Shown piece after piece: positions 1 through 9,000 of a stretch of DNA of 64,000 nucleotides (position 1 is the stretch's first letter; every line of letters starts with the position of its first letter). A model generated the notes under the pieces. That model was given only the letters and a program-made list of their open reading frames with translations, did not search any database and had not been told where the DNA came from. A program made the translations under genes and the position numbers. This DNA is from Phycisphaerae bacterium (GTDB taxonomy: Bacteria > Planctomycetota > Phycisphaerae > Sedimentisphaerales > Anaerohalosphaeraceae), in contig JAGPMT010000009.1 in assembly GCA_018052735.1 (NCBI GenBank), positions 1-64,000 on the forward strand, read 5' to 3'.

Positions 1-1
1 A

Positions 2-505
2 ACTACAGCAGTAGCACATAAACTTGGCAGAAAATGGCTGGGAGTAGAGATGGGAGAGCATTTTTACAACGTAGTTTTACCAAGAATGAAAAAGGTTTTG
101 GCTTATGATAAATCAGGTATTTCAAAGGAAGTAAAAGAATATCAAGGTGGTGGCTTCTTCAAATACTACGAACTTGAGCAATACGAAGAAGCGGTGGCGA
201 ATTGCAAATACGAAGATACAGATGATATTTTCTTACGCCCAACAAAAAGTCCTTACCAGGAATATGTCTTTATGAAAGACGAAAAAATGCTTAAAGCATT
301 AGAGATTGATTATAAGAATAACAAAGTCAAAGTTGATTTATCAAAACTCTATTCGAATATAGATATTGCCGAAACCTTGTCTAACCTTTCCGGCAAATGG
401 ATTAAGAAAATAAGCGAGGCAGAGGTAGAATTTGAAGACGGAACAAAAATTAATACAATAGATTTGGATTACAAACTTATTAAACCATTAATTTGGTGGG
501 AGTAA
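2..505 (+). CDS. mod: Type III-like DNA methyltransferase (Mod), 3' end only
   Basis: The reading frame is open from the first bases of the window, so this is the C-terminal part of a gene that starts upstream. About 167 residues are visible. The stretch GRKWLGVEMGEHF followed by LPRMKKVL is what I know from the C-terminal end of adenine-specific methyltransferases of type III restriction systems, just after their last catalytic-fold strand. The catalytic DPPY and FxGxG motifs would lie outside the window. It is followed after 6 bases by a nuclease-like gene and then by the matching helicase-nuclease, which supports the assignment. Base composition is AT-rich like its two neighbours and unlike the rest of the window, suggesting a transferred cassette. 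The internal ATG at 50 is not the real start, because conserved sequence continues upstream of it. Confidence 0.8.
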   Translation, partial: TTAVAHKLGRKWLGVEMGEHFYNVVLPRMKKVLAYDKSGISKEVKEYQGGGFFKYYELEQYEEAVANCKYEDTDDIFLRPTKSPYQEYVFMKDEKMLKALEIDYKNNKVKVDLSKLYSNIDIAETLSNLSGKWIKKISEAEVEFEDGTKINTIDLDYKLIKPLIWWE

Positions 506-511
506 AAAATT

Positions 512-1258
512 ATGCCCACACAAAGAAATAAAATAATAAAACAAGTTTATGAGATTTTAGAAAAATCGCCAAAAGGAGTTAGATATGCTGACTTGATAAG
601 AGGTATAAGTACGGATTTACCAGACACAAAGATTAATACTATACATGGCACAGTTTGGGAATTTAAACAAAAAATTGACAAAGGAGAAATTAAAGATGTT
701 ATCAGGCCAGAAAAAGGATTGTATATTCTAAAAAAATATTTTAAAGAAAGGGTAATAGAAGAAACCGAAGGACAAGAAATTGCAGAAGAGGCATTTTATA
801 ATTTATTTGCTGATTATTTAGTCAATGACTTAGAAGAATGCACAAAAGCCGTGCCGTTAGGTGGCAATAAATTTCAAGATAGATGGGGTACTCCTGATGT
901 AATTGGTACTTATAGAGTGTTAGGTATTGGACAAATTCAACCGCCTGTTGAAGTAATTAGTGCAGAAATTAAAACTGATATCAATCAGCTTATTACCTCA
1001 TTTGGACAAGCTTGCTCCTATAAACTCTTTAGCCACAAAGTTTATTTAGTAATTCCCAAGGATGCCCGTGGGGCAGATATTAAAAGAATTGAATCATTGT
1101 GCCTAAAATTTGGCATTGGTTTAATTCTTTTTGATAGAAATAATAAAGAAAATCCCGAATTCGAAATTTTAACGAGGGCAATAAAAAGCGAACCTGATTA
1201 TTTTTATTTAAATAAGTACTTGAGACTTATTGAAGATACAGCAAGAGAATTGTTTTAA
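512..1258 (+). CDS. Winged-helix protein with PD-(D/E)xK nuclease-like core, inside RM cassette
   Basis: This 248-residue protein has no name I can give with certainty. Residues 1-75 look like a HARE-type winged helix (ILEKSPKGVRYADLIRGI, then HGTVWEFKQKIDKG and GLYIL). The C-terminal half contains P128-D129, then E152-x-K154 in VEVISAEIKTD, then QACSY at 166-170. This order of PD, ExK and QxxxY is the layout of the restriction-endonuclease/RecB-like nuclease fold. It lies 6 bases after the methyltransferase and 2 bases before the helicase gene, so the three are surely co-transcribed. A role as an accessory nuclease or DNA-recognition subunit is inference. The alternative is a non-catalytic specificity or regulatory factor related to COG2958-type proteins. 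Confidence 0.6.
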   Translation: MPTQRNKIIKQVYEILEKSPKGVRYADLIRGISTDLPDTKINTIHGTVWEFKQKIDKGEIKDVIRPEKGLYILKKYFKERVIEETEGQEIAEEAFYNLFADYLVNDLEECTKAVPLGGNKFQDRWGTPDVIGTYRVLGIGQIQPPVEVISAEIKTDINQLITSFGQACSYKLFSHKVYLVIPKDARGADIKRIESLCLKFGIGLILFDRNNKENPEFEILTRAIKSEPDYFYLNKYLRLIEDTARELF

Positions 1259-1260
1259 TT

Positions 1261-4221
1261 ATGTCTAAACTTTACTTACAAAATATCATAGACAATATTT
1301 CTTTTGAAAATTTGCCTGCAAAGTGGCAGGGATTTGACTTTGCCCGGTTTTCAAAAGACAAAACGCTTTTTGATTTTCAAAAACAGGGGCTTCAAAACGC
1401 GCTAAAAGCATTGCATTTATACTTCAAGGAAAAAAACGCTGATAAAAAAGCATTGTTTGAACACTATAAACTCAACGGATTAGAAGAAGATTTTGATTAC
1501 AACTTAAAGAAAAAACAAGACAGCAAAACCGCAAAATATCTTTTAGAATACGACAAAGATTATCCTGCCATAGATGAAAAAATTTATTTTGCTCATTTTA
1601 TTAATCGGATGAGTTTTTGGATGGCGACCGGCTCGGGCAAGACGCTGATTATTGTTAAGCTGATTGAACTTTTGGGCAAACTGATTGCCGAAAAGGAATT
1701 GCCCGCAGGAGATATTCTTTTTTTGGCACATCGCGACGATCTTTTGGACCAATTCAAAAACCATATTGAGGAGTTTAACAGTTTTAATTTTGACACAAAG
1801 ATAAATCTTAAAAATCTGCGGGATTACGAAAGCGTCAAGCGCGAAAACGCCTTGCCGTTTGCTAAAAACGAGATTACCGTTTTTTATTACCGCTCTGATT
1901 TGATTTCTGATGAACACAAAGAAAAGATTGTCAATTTCAAAAATTATGACAACGGCGGGCAGTGGTATATCCTTTTGGATGAAGCCCACAAGGGCGACAA
2001 AGAAGACAGCAAACGGCAGATTTTATACTCTATCCTTTCAAGAAACGGATTTTTGTTTAATTTTTCCGCGACCTTTACCGATCCAAGGGATTTTGCAACC
2101 TGCACTTTTAATTTCAATCTTTCAAAGTTTGTAGAAGAAGGATACGGCAAACATATTTATGTGTCTTCTACCGCGATTAGCGCGTTTCGCGGGCATAGCG
2201 ATTTTTCGCCGATTGAAAAACAGAAAATTGTTCTGAAAACGCTTTTGCTTCTGACTTATGTTAACAAATATTTTGAAGAAATCAGGAAAGTTAATAATTC
2301 GCTATACCACCGCCCGCTACTTTTAACGCTTGTTAATTCAGTTGCTGTGGAAGATTCCGACTTGGAATTATTTTTCAGAGAATTGGAAAAGGTTGCGAAA
2401 AATGAAATTAAAGCCGATTTACTTAAAAAAGCAAAAGAGGAACTTGTCCAAGAGTTTCGCGACAACGCGAAATTCGTATTTGAGGAGTTGGAATGTGTCA
2501 TTGACGCTTCCTTGGTTTCAAAATTGGATTACAAAGATATTTTGAAATATGTTTTGAATGCAAAGACGCCGGGCAAGATTGAAGTTTTGAAAATCCCCGG
2601 GAATCGGCAAGAATTGATTTTTAGGTTAATGACGGCTGAAAAGCCGTTTGCCTTAATCAAGATCGGCGATATTTCCGGCTGGCTGAAAGACAAACTTGAG
2701 GCATACGAGATAAACGAAAGTTTTGAGAATGAAAGTTATTTTAAGGCACTCAATCGCGACGATTCCGACATAAATGTTTTAATGGGTTCCCGCTCTTTTT
2801 ACGAGGGCTGGGATTCTAACCGGCCAAACCTGCTTTTGTTTGTGAATATCGGAGTTGGAAGCGACGCTAAAAAATTCGTTCTACAATCGGTTGGGCGGGG
2901 CGTAAGAATAGAACCGCAAAAAAACAGGCGGAAACGGCTCCAAAATTTGCTTAATGCCAAAGTTGTAACAAAGCAATTATTTGAGAAAGTGAAAAATCTG
3001 ATTTTACCGATTGAGAGTTTGTTTGTTTTCGGCACTAACGCCGAAAACCTGAAGGAAATAATTGCAACGCTGAAAGCAGAGAAGCAAGATAAAAATTTGG
3101 GCGACGCATTTATCTTGAATCCCGAAGCGCAAAAACATACTCTTTTAGTGCCGGTTTATAAAACCGCTGAGAGGATTTTTGCCGAGGAAAAAGACCCGCA
3201 AAAATATTCTGTCAGTCGCGAAGATTTTGATATAACCTCGCAATTTTACAGATTTTTAGGCGATAAAATCACTTTGGCTAAATATGATTGCGAAGTAAAG
3301 GTTTTGAAGAAAACAAAAGAAAGTTTTGCTGAAGAAGGACGATATTATGATTTCAGCGAAAGAAACTCGCTCTTTGAGCCGGAGTTAATTCTTGACCGGA
3401 TTTTTGATTATCTCGGTGTTAAAAGCAAGGAGTTTGAGAAATTTAAAGAATTGGAAAACGAAATTGTGCATTTCAAAAAGGTTAGGTTTACTGATGGCGA
3501 AAAATACGAAGAAATATTGAAAGCAATAGGGAAGGTAAAAAACTATCCACAGAAAGCAGTTAAAGAGAAAAAGATTGATAAGGAATTTAAAAAAACGAAC
3601 GATATAGAAAAATATAAAAAGGCAATCAGGCAATTAGAATTAGACTTTCAACCTGAAGTAAAGTATGACAAATTAAAGATCAAGTATTTAGCTAACCACT
3701 ACTATCTTCCTGTGTTAGTTTCAGAGACAGAAAAAATTGACTATATCAATCACATTATAAATGTTGATAGCGAGGTAAAATTTGTTGAGCAACTGGAAGA
3801 ATACCTTGAAAAGCCCGATAATGAATTTACATTTGACTGGTGGATGTTTTCAAAACTTGACCAAACGCTGGACGAGGTTTTTATTCCTTATTACAATCCC
3901 AAAGAAAATAAAATATCCAATTTCAAACCCGATTTTATCTTTTGGGTGCAAAAGGGCAAACGCTACTTGATTTTATTTGTTGATCCTAAAGGAACAGAAC
4001 ATACGGACGGATACAGAAAAATTGACGGCTTTTCAAGGATATTTGAAATTGGCAAACAAAAGCAAAGCAAAGATTTTCCATACAACGGTTTTACAATAAA
4101 TGTAAAACTATTGCTTAAACCGAGGCAAGGGATGCCGGAAGTTTTGGAAAATTACAAACAATACTGGTTTGACAACTTTAATGATTTTGCTGAGAAAATA
4201 AAAGCCGCCCTCACGTTGTGA
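1261..4221 (+). CDS. res: Type III-like restriction enzyme Res subunit (SF2 helicase-nuclease)
   Basis: This 986-residue protein is the ATP-dependent translocase and nuclease of the cassette. Superfamily 2 motifs can be read directly: Walker A ATGSGKT (122-128), DEAH (240-243), SAT (269-271), motif V around GSRSFYEGWD, and motif VI QSVGRGVR (542-549). The C-terminal region carries PDF (890-892) and DPK (908-910) within LILFVDPKG, a PD-(D/E)xK endonuclease signature in its usual place. Length fits the Res family (about 900-1000 residues). In known type III systems Res acts with the Mod methyltransferase and cuts near unmethylated head-to-head sites. The gene is complete with no frameshift and closes the AT-rich island; GC content rises sharply just after its stop. 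Confidence 0.88.
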   Translation: MSKLYLQNIIDNISFENLPAKWQGFDFARFSKDKTLFDFQKQGLQNALKALHLYFKEKNADKKALFEHYKLNGLEEDFDYNLKKKQDSKTAKYLLEYDKDYPAIDEKIYFAHFINRMSFWMATGSGKTLIIVKLIELLGKLIAEKELPAGDILFLAHRDDLLDQFKNHIEEFNSFNFDTKINLKNLRDYESVKRENALPFAKNEITVFYYRSDLISDEHKEKIVNFKNYDNGGQWYILLDEAHKGDKEDSKRQILYSILSRNGFLFNFSATFTDPRDFATCTFNFNLSKFVEEGYGKHIYVSSTAISAFRGHSDFSPIEKQKIVLKTLLLLTYVNKYFEEIRKVNNSLYHRPLLLTLVNSVAVEDSDLELFFRELEKVAKNEIKADLLKKAKEELVQEFRDNAKFVFEELECVIDASLVSKLDYKDILKYVLNAKTPGKIEVLKIPGNRQELIFRLMTAEKPFALIKIGDISGWLKDKLEAYEINESFENESYFKALNRDDSDINVLMGSRSFYEGWDSNRPNLLLFVNIGVGSDAKKFVLQSVGRGVRIEPQKNRRKRLQNLLNAKVVTKQLFEKVKNLILPIESLFVFGTNAENLKEIIATLKAEKQDKNLGDAFILNPEAQKHTLLVPVYKTAERIFAEEKDPQKYSVSREDFDITSQFYRFLGDKITLAKYDCEVKVLKKTKESFAEEGRYYDFSERNSLFEPELILDRIFDYLGVKSKEFEKFKELENEIVHFKKVRFTDGEKYEEILKAIGKVKNYPQKAVKEKKIDKEFKKTNDIEKYKKAIRQLELDFQPEVKYDKLKIKYLANHYYLPVLVSETEKIDYINHIINVDSEVKFVEQLEEYLEKPDNEFTFDWWMFSKLDQTLDEVFIPYYNPKENKISNFKPDFIFWVQKGKRYLILFVDPKGTEHTDGYRKIDGFSRIFEIGKQKQSKDFPYNGFTINVKLLLKPRQGMPEVLENYKQYWFDNFNDFAEKIKAALTL

Positions 4222-4594
4222 TCTGCCCCATTTTTCTGTACCAGTTCTTATGAGAGCATAGCCGATCCGTTCTCTCTGCATTGAAGCTGACGGAGCACAG
4301 CGGAGTCAGGCCCAATGCAGCCGTCGTGCCAAAGGCGAAGGCCCCGGACAAGCCGGAGCCGAAACACGACAAGACGCCGCGTACGCCGCGGGCGTCTGAC
4401 AGCCCTAACTGCTGCGCGGCCGGTGATGGTTATAATCCATTTGCCATCGCTGGGCAATATACAGCCGTTTACGGATGCCCACAACAATCTCACGGGTTGG
4501 GCATTTATTCTCAGCCGTCACAGGCAGCGATTTCTGTGAATGCGGGGAGCAAATCCCGAAAAAGGCGGTCTGAAATAACTCTCGCGCCGATGGG
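4222..4594. other. Gene-free junction after the AT-rich RM island
   Basis: This 373-base stretch lies between the res stop and the end of the VKOR-DsbA gene on the opposite strand. GC content jumps from the AT-rich cassette to the level of the rest of the window within the first few tens of bases. Short open frames exist on both strands (for example 4281-4724 plus and 4248-4493 minus), but they are low-complexity Pro/Arg/Lys translations that resemble nothing I know and overlap one another. I see no tRNA, clear inverted repeat or target-site duplication here. It may contain the island boundary. Confidence 0.5.
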
Positions 4595-5887
4595 TTATGA
4601 ATCGAGGCCGGCTATGGCCAAGCTGTTTTGCAGAATCGCAACAAGCTCGTCGGCGTTATGGGGCTGCGGGATCACCCAGCGCGAACCGAAAATAAGCTTC
4701 GGAACAGCGCCGCTTGCGTTTTGACTCGTCCGGCCGTACATATCCAGAAAAGTCTGCAAGTACTCCTCAATCCGGGAATCCGCTCGGGCCGCATCAAACG
4801 CTGCCTGACCGACCAACTCCGCGGCTTTGGCTTCGGCGGCTTCGATGCGCCGGGGCTTCCAGCGGTCGCCGGATTCAAAGGAAAACATCCAGTTTTCAAA
4901 CTCCGCAAACTTGCGGCGATCTGCCAGCCATACAGCCAGAGCCGTTTTAGCCAGCTGGCAGGAATCCCTGAATTCGTCGGCATCCTGAGCGATATAAGGA
5001 TTGCACCGGCTGTTCAGCGGTGTCGGACAAAGGGCAAAGGCCAGCCGGCCGCCGCAGCGGCTGACGGCTTGTTCCAGCATAAAATGCATCTGCTGGCAAT
5101 GAGAGCAGGCGTAATCAAAAAGCAGGACAACCACATAGGGGGCCTCGGGGGAGCCAATCAGCGGCACGGCATGCGGATCGACAGCCGGCTGGTACTGTTC
5201 CGACTGGCCGTCCAGCCACTCGGCCGGCGGAGCGAAAACCGTTTGGCAGACCGCCAGAATGCCCGCTGTCAACAGGCCCGTCAGAAACAGTCCGAAAGGA
5301 TGCAAGCGGTTCTGCCCCGAAGGTGCAGATGAACCCTTTTGAGACGGCACGGAATCCGCCCCATCCCTGCCGGCAGGGGATGCAGGCGGCATCGTTTCAG
5401 GGTCAGTTAACGCGCCGCTGCATTCTTTGCCGGCCCGCCATACCACCAAAACCGCCAGCAGCAGACCAAGCAGATGGATCGTCATACAATAGGGACAAAA
5501 AGCCCCAATAACCCACTTTTGCAGGATGGTAAACCACACAGCACATCCCGCAGCAGCTCCGGCAATAACCAGCAGAACCGCCCAAGCCAGATGCCGAATC
5601 GGCTTCTCTGCGGCCGTGCCAATAAAAAAAACGGCTGTCAGCAGCGCCCCGTATGCCCCCGCCGCCAAACCGCTGACGGGCACCAGCCCTGCTATGGAAG
5701 ACCATCGGCTGCTGAGCACCCTGTCGCAGGAACTCCCGCCGCTGCAGCCGATCATCGGAGCATCCGCGATGTCATGCCAGCTTAAATACAGACTCAAGGC
5801 CAATCCCAGCGCGGACATACCGGTCAAAATCCAGCGCCACCAAGGCCAGTACCGGCAACAATGGTCTGTTTGCTCATTTGAAACCAC
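4595..5887 (-). CDS. VKOR-family disulfide oxidase fused to DsbA-like thioredoxin domain
   Basis: This 430-residue membrane protein joins an oxidase and its partner in one chain. Residues 15-150 form a vitamin K epoxide reductase domain with several membrane helices, the loop cysteines C48 and C54 (CSGGSSC) and the active CPYC pair C131/C134. A further helix near 198-218 leads to a periplasmic thioredoxin-like domain with CSHC (261-264) after the strand VVVLLFDYA. In known VKOR-Dsb fusions the thioredoxin domain oxidises secreted proteins and is re-oxidised through quinone by the VKOR part. The GTG start at 5887 is favoured because AAAGGAG sits about 6 bases upstream. The secreted proteins encoded nearby, including cysteine-rich GH54, are plausible clients. 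Confidence 0.85.
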   Translation of the reverse strand: MVSNEQTDHCCRYWPWWRWILTGMSALGLALSLYLSWHDIADAPMIGCSGGSSCDRVLSSRWSSIAGLVPVSGLAAGAYGALLTAVFFIGTAAEKPIRHLAWAVLLVIAGAAAGCAVWFTILQKWVIGAFCPYCMTIHLLGLLLAVLVVWRAGKECSGALTDPETMPPASPAGRDGADSVPSQKGSSAPSGQNRLHPFGLFLTGLLTAGILAVCQTVFAPPAEWLDGQSEQYQPAVDPHAVPLIGSPEAPYVVVLLFDYACSHCQQMHFMLEQAVSRCGGRLAFALCPTPLNSRCNPYIAQDADEFRDSCQLAKTALAVWLADRRKFAEFENWMFSFESGDRWKPRRIEAAEAKAAELVGQAAFDAARADSRIEEYLQTFLDMYGRTSQNASGAVPKLIFGSRWVIPQPHNADELVAILQNSLAIAGLDS

Positions 5888-6016
5888 AATGTGCTCCTTT
5901 GGGGATTTTCTGCACGCATTACAAATGGCCCTGCGGCTTGGAAGCCGCAGGGCCGGGAGCCGTACTGTTATAGACAGTTCGAACGGCAGTTTTATCTGCC
6001 GCTGAAGTACTGATTT

Positions 6017-9000
6017 CTACAGCGGCCTGCTGTACTGGTTGGGTTCACCCGGTGTGGGTTCGCTGCCGGCAATCTGTGCGCCACTTTCGTGAGATTTGGT
6101 CAGGCCGGAAGCAAGTGTAATGCCCGTACCAGCAACTTCAGCGCCAGCGGCGTGAGCTTTGGCCAGCGGTGAAGCCACGGTAATGGATGCAGCACCGGGC
6201 GCTCCGCCAAAACCGCCGCGGCCGCGATTGATAGAGGCAATCACAGCCGTCTCCTGATTGGACGGGCTGTCGATGGTGATGGTCTGGCCAACCGCAAAGC
6301 CCGCCGCATTGGCGACAGGGATAACCGTTGCGCCCGCCTCGACGGCAGCACTGAGGACCGTTCCCCCTGCAGTGCCGACCGCCGCGATGACAGCCGTCTC
6401 ACGGTTTGCGCCGGTATCAATGATAATCGTCTGGCCGGCACTGAAATCGGCCACACTGATGACTTTGATGTTCGCTGCACCCTCTGCTGAAGCGGCTGCC
6501 AGAGTTGTTGCGGTCTGCAGCAGGAAATCATAGCAGTTGGTATCCGTATCGGCACCATCCGGGAAGCGGCCGGCACTTCTATTGGGAAACCGGCCGCCAA
6601 AACCGCCGCGGCCGCCAAAACCTGCGATTGGCGCAGGTGCATAGCAGCCGCTCTCGCCTGCCCCAGAGGCGGCCTGCCAGCCCTCGGCTGCCCACGGATC
6701 AACCAAGCCGCCGTAGTTGAGACTGTCAACAACCAGACCGTCTGCATCGCGCAGCACCATGCAGCCGGCGCCGGCAAGAGCAGGACCGCCGAACCACTGA
6801 TTGGGTTTCTTTGCGCCCTGATAGCCGGCGGCTGCAACCTTTTCATCCCGCACGGGGGCGTTGATGTCGTGGTCTTTGTCAAGGGGCTTATCCAGCGTAA
6901 TGCTGGTGTTCAGCGCCAAAACCGGTTCGTTGCTGGAGTGATTAAAAGCCGTCGGCGGCTCGAAGCTGATTCCTGTTCCCCTGACACTGAAGGGCATATT
7001 GGAAGAATGGTTGAACTTCAGCGGCTCGGCAAGGTCGAGTCCTGTGCCCGGGTCTTCCCCTTCCCGCAACGGACCATTGAAGGTGCTGCGAACCGACTGT
7101 GTGCCGACTTTGGTTACGGTAACGGTCTCAATTCCATGGCCGACGCTGTCGATATCCAATCGGATTTTATCGCCGACTGAGATATTCTCAACCGATGACA
7201 CCTTGATGTTGGTATCGCCGGCTTTGGCATCCATCGACAGCCAAGCTTGGGTGCCGGGCTTGCCGACGCTGGTGATGGTAACCACCTCGTACTTCTCCAC
7301 AGCTTGTGCAACGGCAGGATAGGTCGCACCGTAGCCGATAGCCATCTTCTGGCCGACCCTGAAACCATCCACGCTTGTTACGGGGATATTGGTTGAACCG
7401 GCCGGGATTGTTATCACCGGCCCATCGGGCAGGGGCTGCCACACCGTCGTCAAACCGCGGATGCCGCCTCGACGGCCGCCGAAGCCGCCGCGTCCGGCAG
7501 CAGGCTCATCAGCCGAAGGCGACTGGATGCCTGCAATCTTGCGGACTTCAACCGAGGAGCCGGTATCAATCTCAATTGTATCGCCGACCGACATGCCCTC
7601 GATGCTTCTGACATAGATGACTGTGTCGCCCGTTTTGGCAGGAACCGCCAGTCCGGAATCAGACAGCGCCAGCAGGTAAAAGCCCTTGGGGGCCAGTGTC
7701 GTGCCGGCAGGAATCTTCACAGAGGAAAAAATGGGCTGCTGTGTCGGATGCTGGGTTAACGTCCAGCCGGAGATATCGACAGCACTGTCGCCGGCGTTGT
7801 ACAGCTCGATAAACGAATTTGTTGGATTGGCCGGACTGCCTGAACCGACGGCAAACTCGTTGATTTTGACCGGACTGACATTGCGGACTTTCTCGACAGC
7901 ACTCTCCGATTCCCTGCGGCCGTTCGAGGTATTTGTCCACGAGGCCGTGCCGACAAGGTCGCCATTGAAGGGCTTGGGGCCGGAGGTTACCGTAAATGTC
8001 GCGCTGACGGTTTGGCCCGGTGCAATCGCGCCGGCAATTCTGGCCGGGGTCTTGGCCACAACAGTCCACCCCTGCGGGGCTTTGATGCCCAACCGGAGGT
8101 CGGCAACATGCACGCCTACGGTATTGGTGAATGTTACAGTGGTATCCTGCGAAGAACCGGGGCGGAAAGTCTGAAGTCCGGGGGGCGCAGCCGCGGCCGC
8201 TGCCGGAGCAATGCTGAGCCGCTGGACGTCGTACCGGGCTGCTACGATATTGGCCTGCACTTTCTGCTGGGTTTCCTGTGACGGGAAGGTGTTGGGAGCC
8301 GTCATAGCCCCTTCATAAAAGGTGCCCTGTGAACCGTTGCTGTTGTCGCCGCCGTTGCCCAGCAGGATTGCCCCCTGCTTGCGCATCGGGTCATAGCTGC
8401 TTCGGTCATTGATGATGCGCGGGCCGTCAAACAGAACCTGCAGCTGCCCGCGCTGCGCATCGCCGCCCATCGTTCTCCAGTGGTGCGGCTGGCCGTCTGC
8501 TGTTGCGGTTACAAACCGCCACGTGATAGTCGGCAGGTCTTTGCAGAACTTATCATTCGGAGAGGGATTGACGCAACCAACAAGGTTATTTTCCTGATCG
8601 GTCATAATCCAAGGGCCGGGGGCTTGCCCGCGGTACCAAGCGCCGGCGTTGCCGTAGTAGGTGGTTTCCATCGTCCCATCGCCATCGTCGCGGCTGTCGG
8701 TTTCGGCATTGCCGTAGTCAAAGCAGCAGCCCGAGTTGTAATGATGGCCGTTGACAACCCAGTACTGCCCCTGTGCCTGATCGTCAACCGCAGTGCCTTT
8801 GGCATCATTCCAGCGAAGCCCCATTCCCGGTTCTATAAAGACGCCATAGACCTTGTGTCCCATCAGCGTAACCGGCGCCATATCCGCTATCGGGATGTTG
8901 TTAAAGCCCCCCATAGCCGGACCGCTGAAACCGCCGCGCGGCGCTTGGACAAGATGGTTGCCGTTGCCCGACTGGTCATAGATGGTTGTAATCCAGCAAT

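Noticed and set aside
4222-4260. Insertion-sequence end beside the RM island (CTGCCCC-type tip)
   Set aside because: No transposase, matching second end or target duplication could be found in the window.
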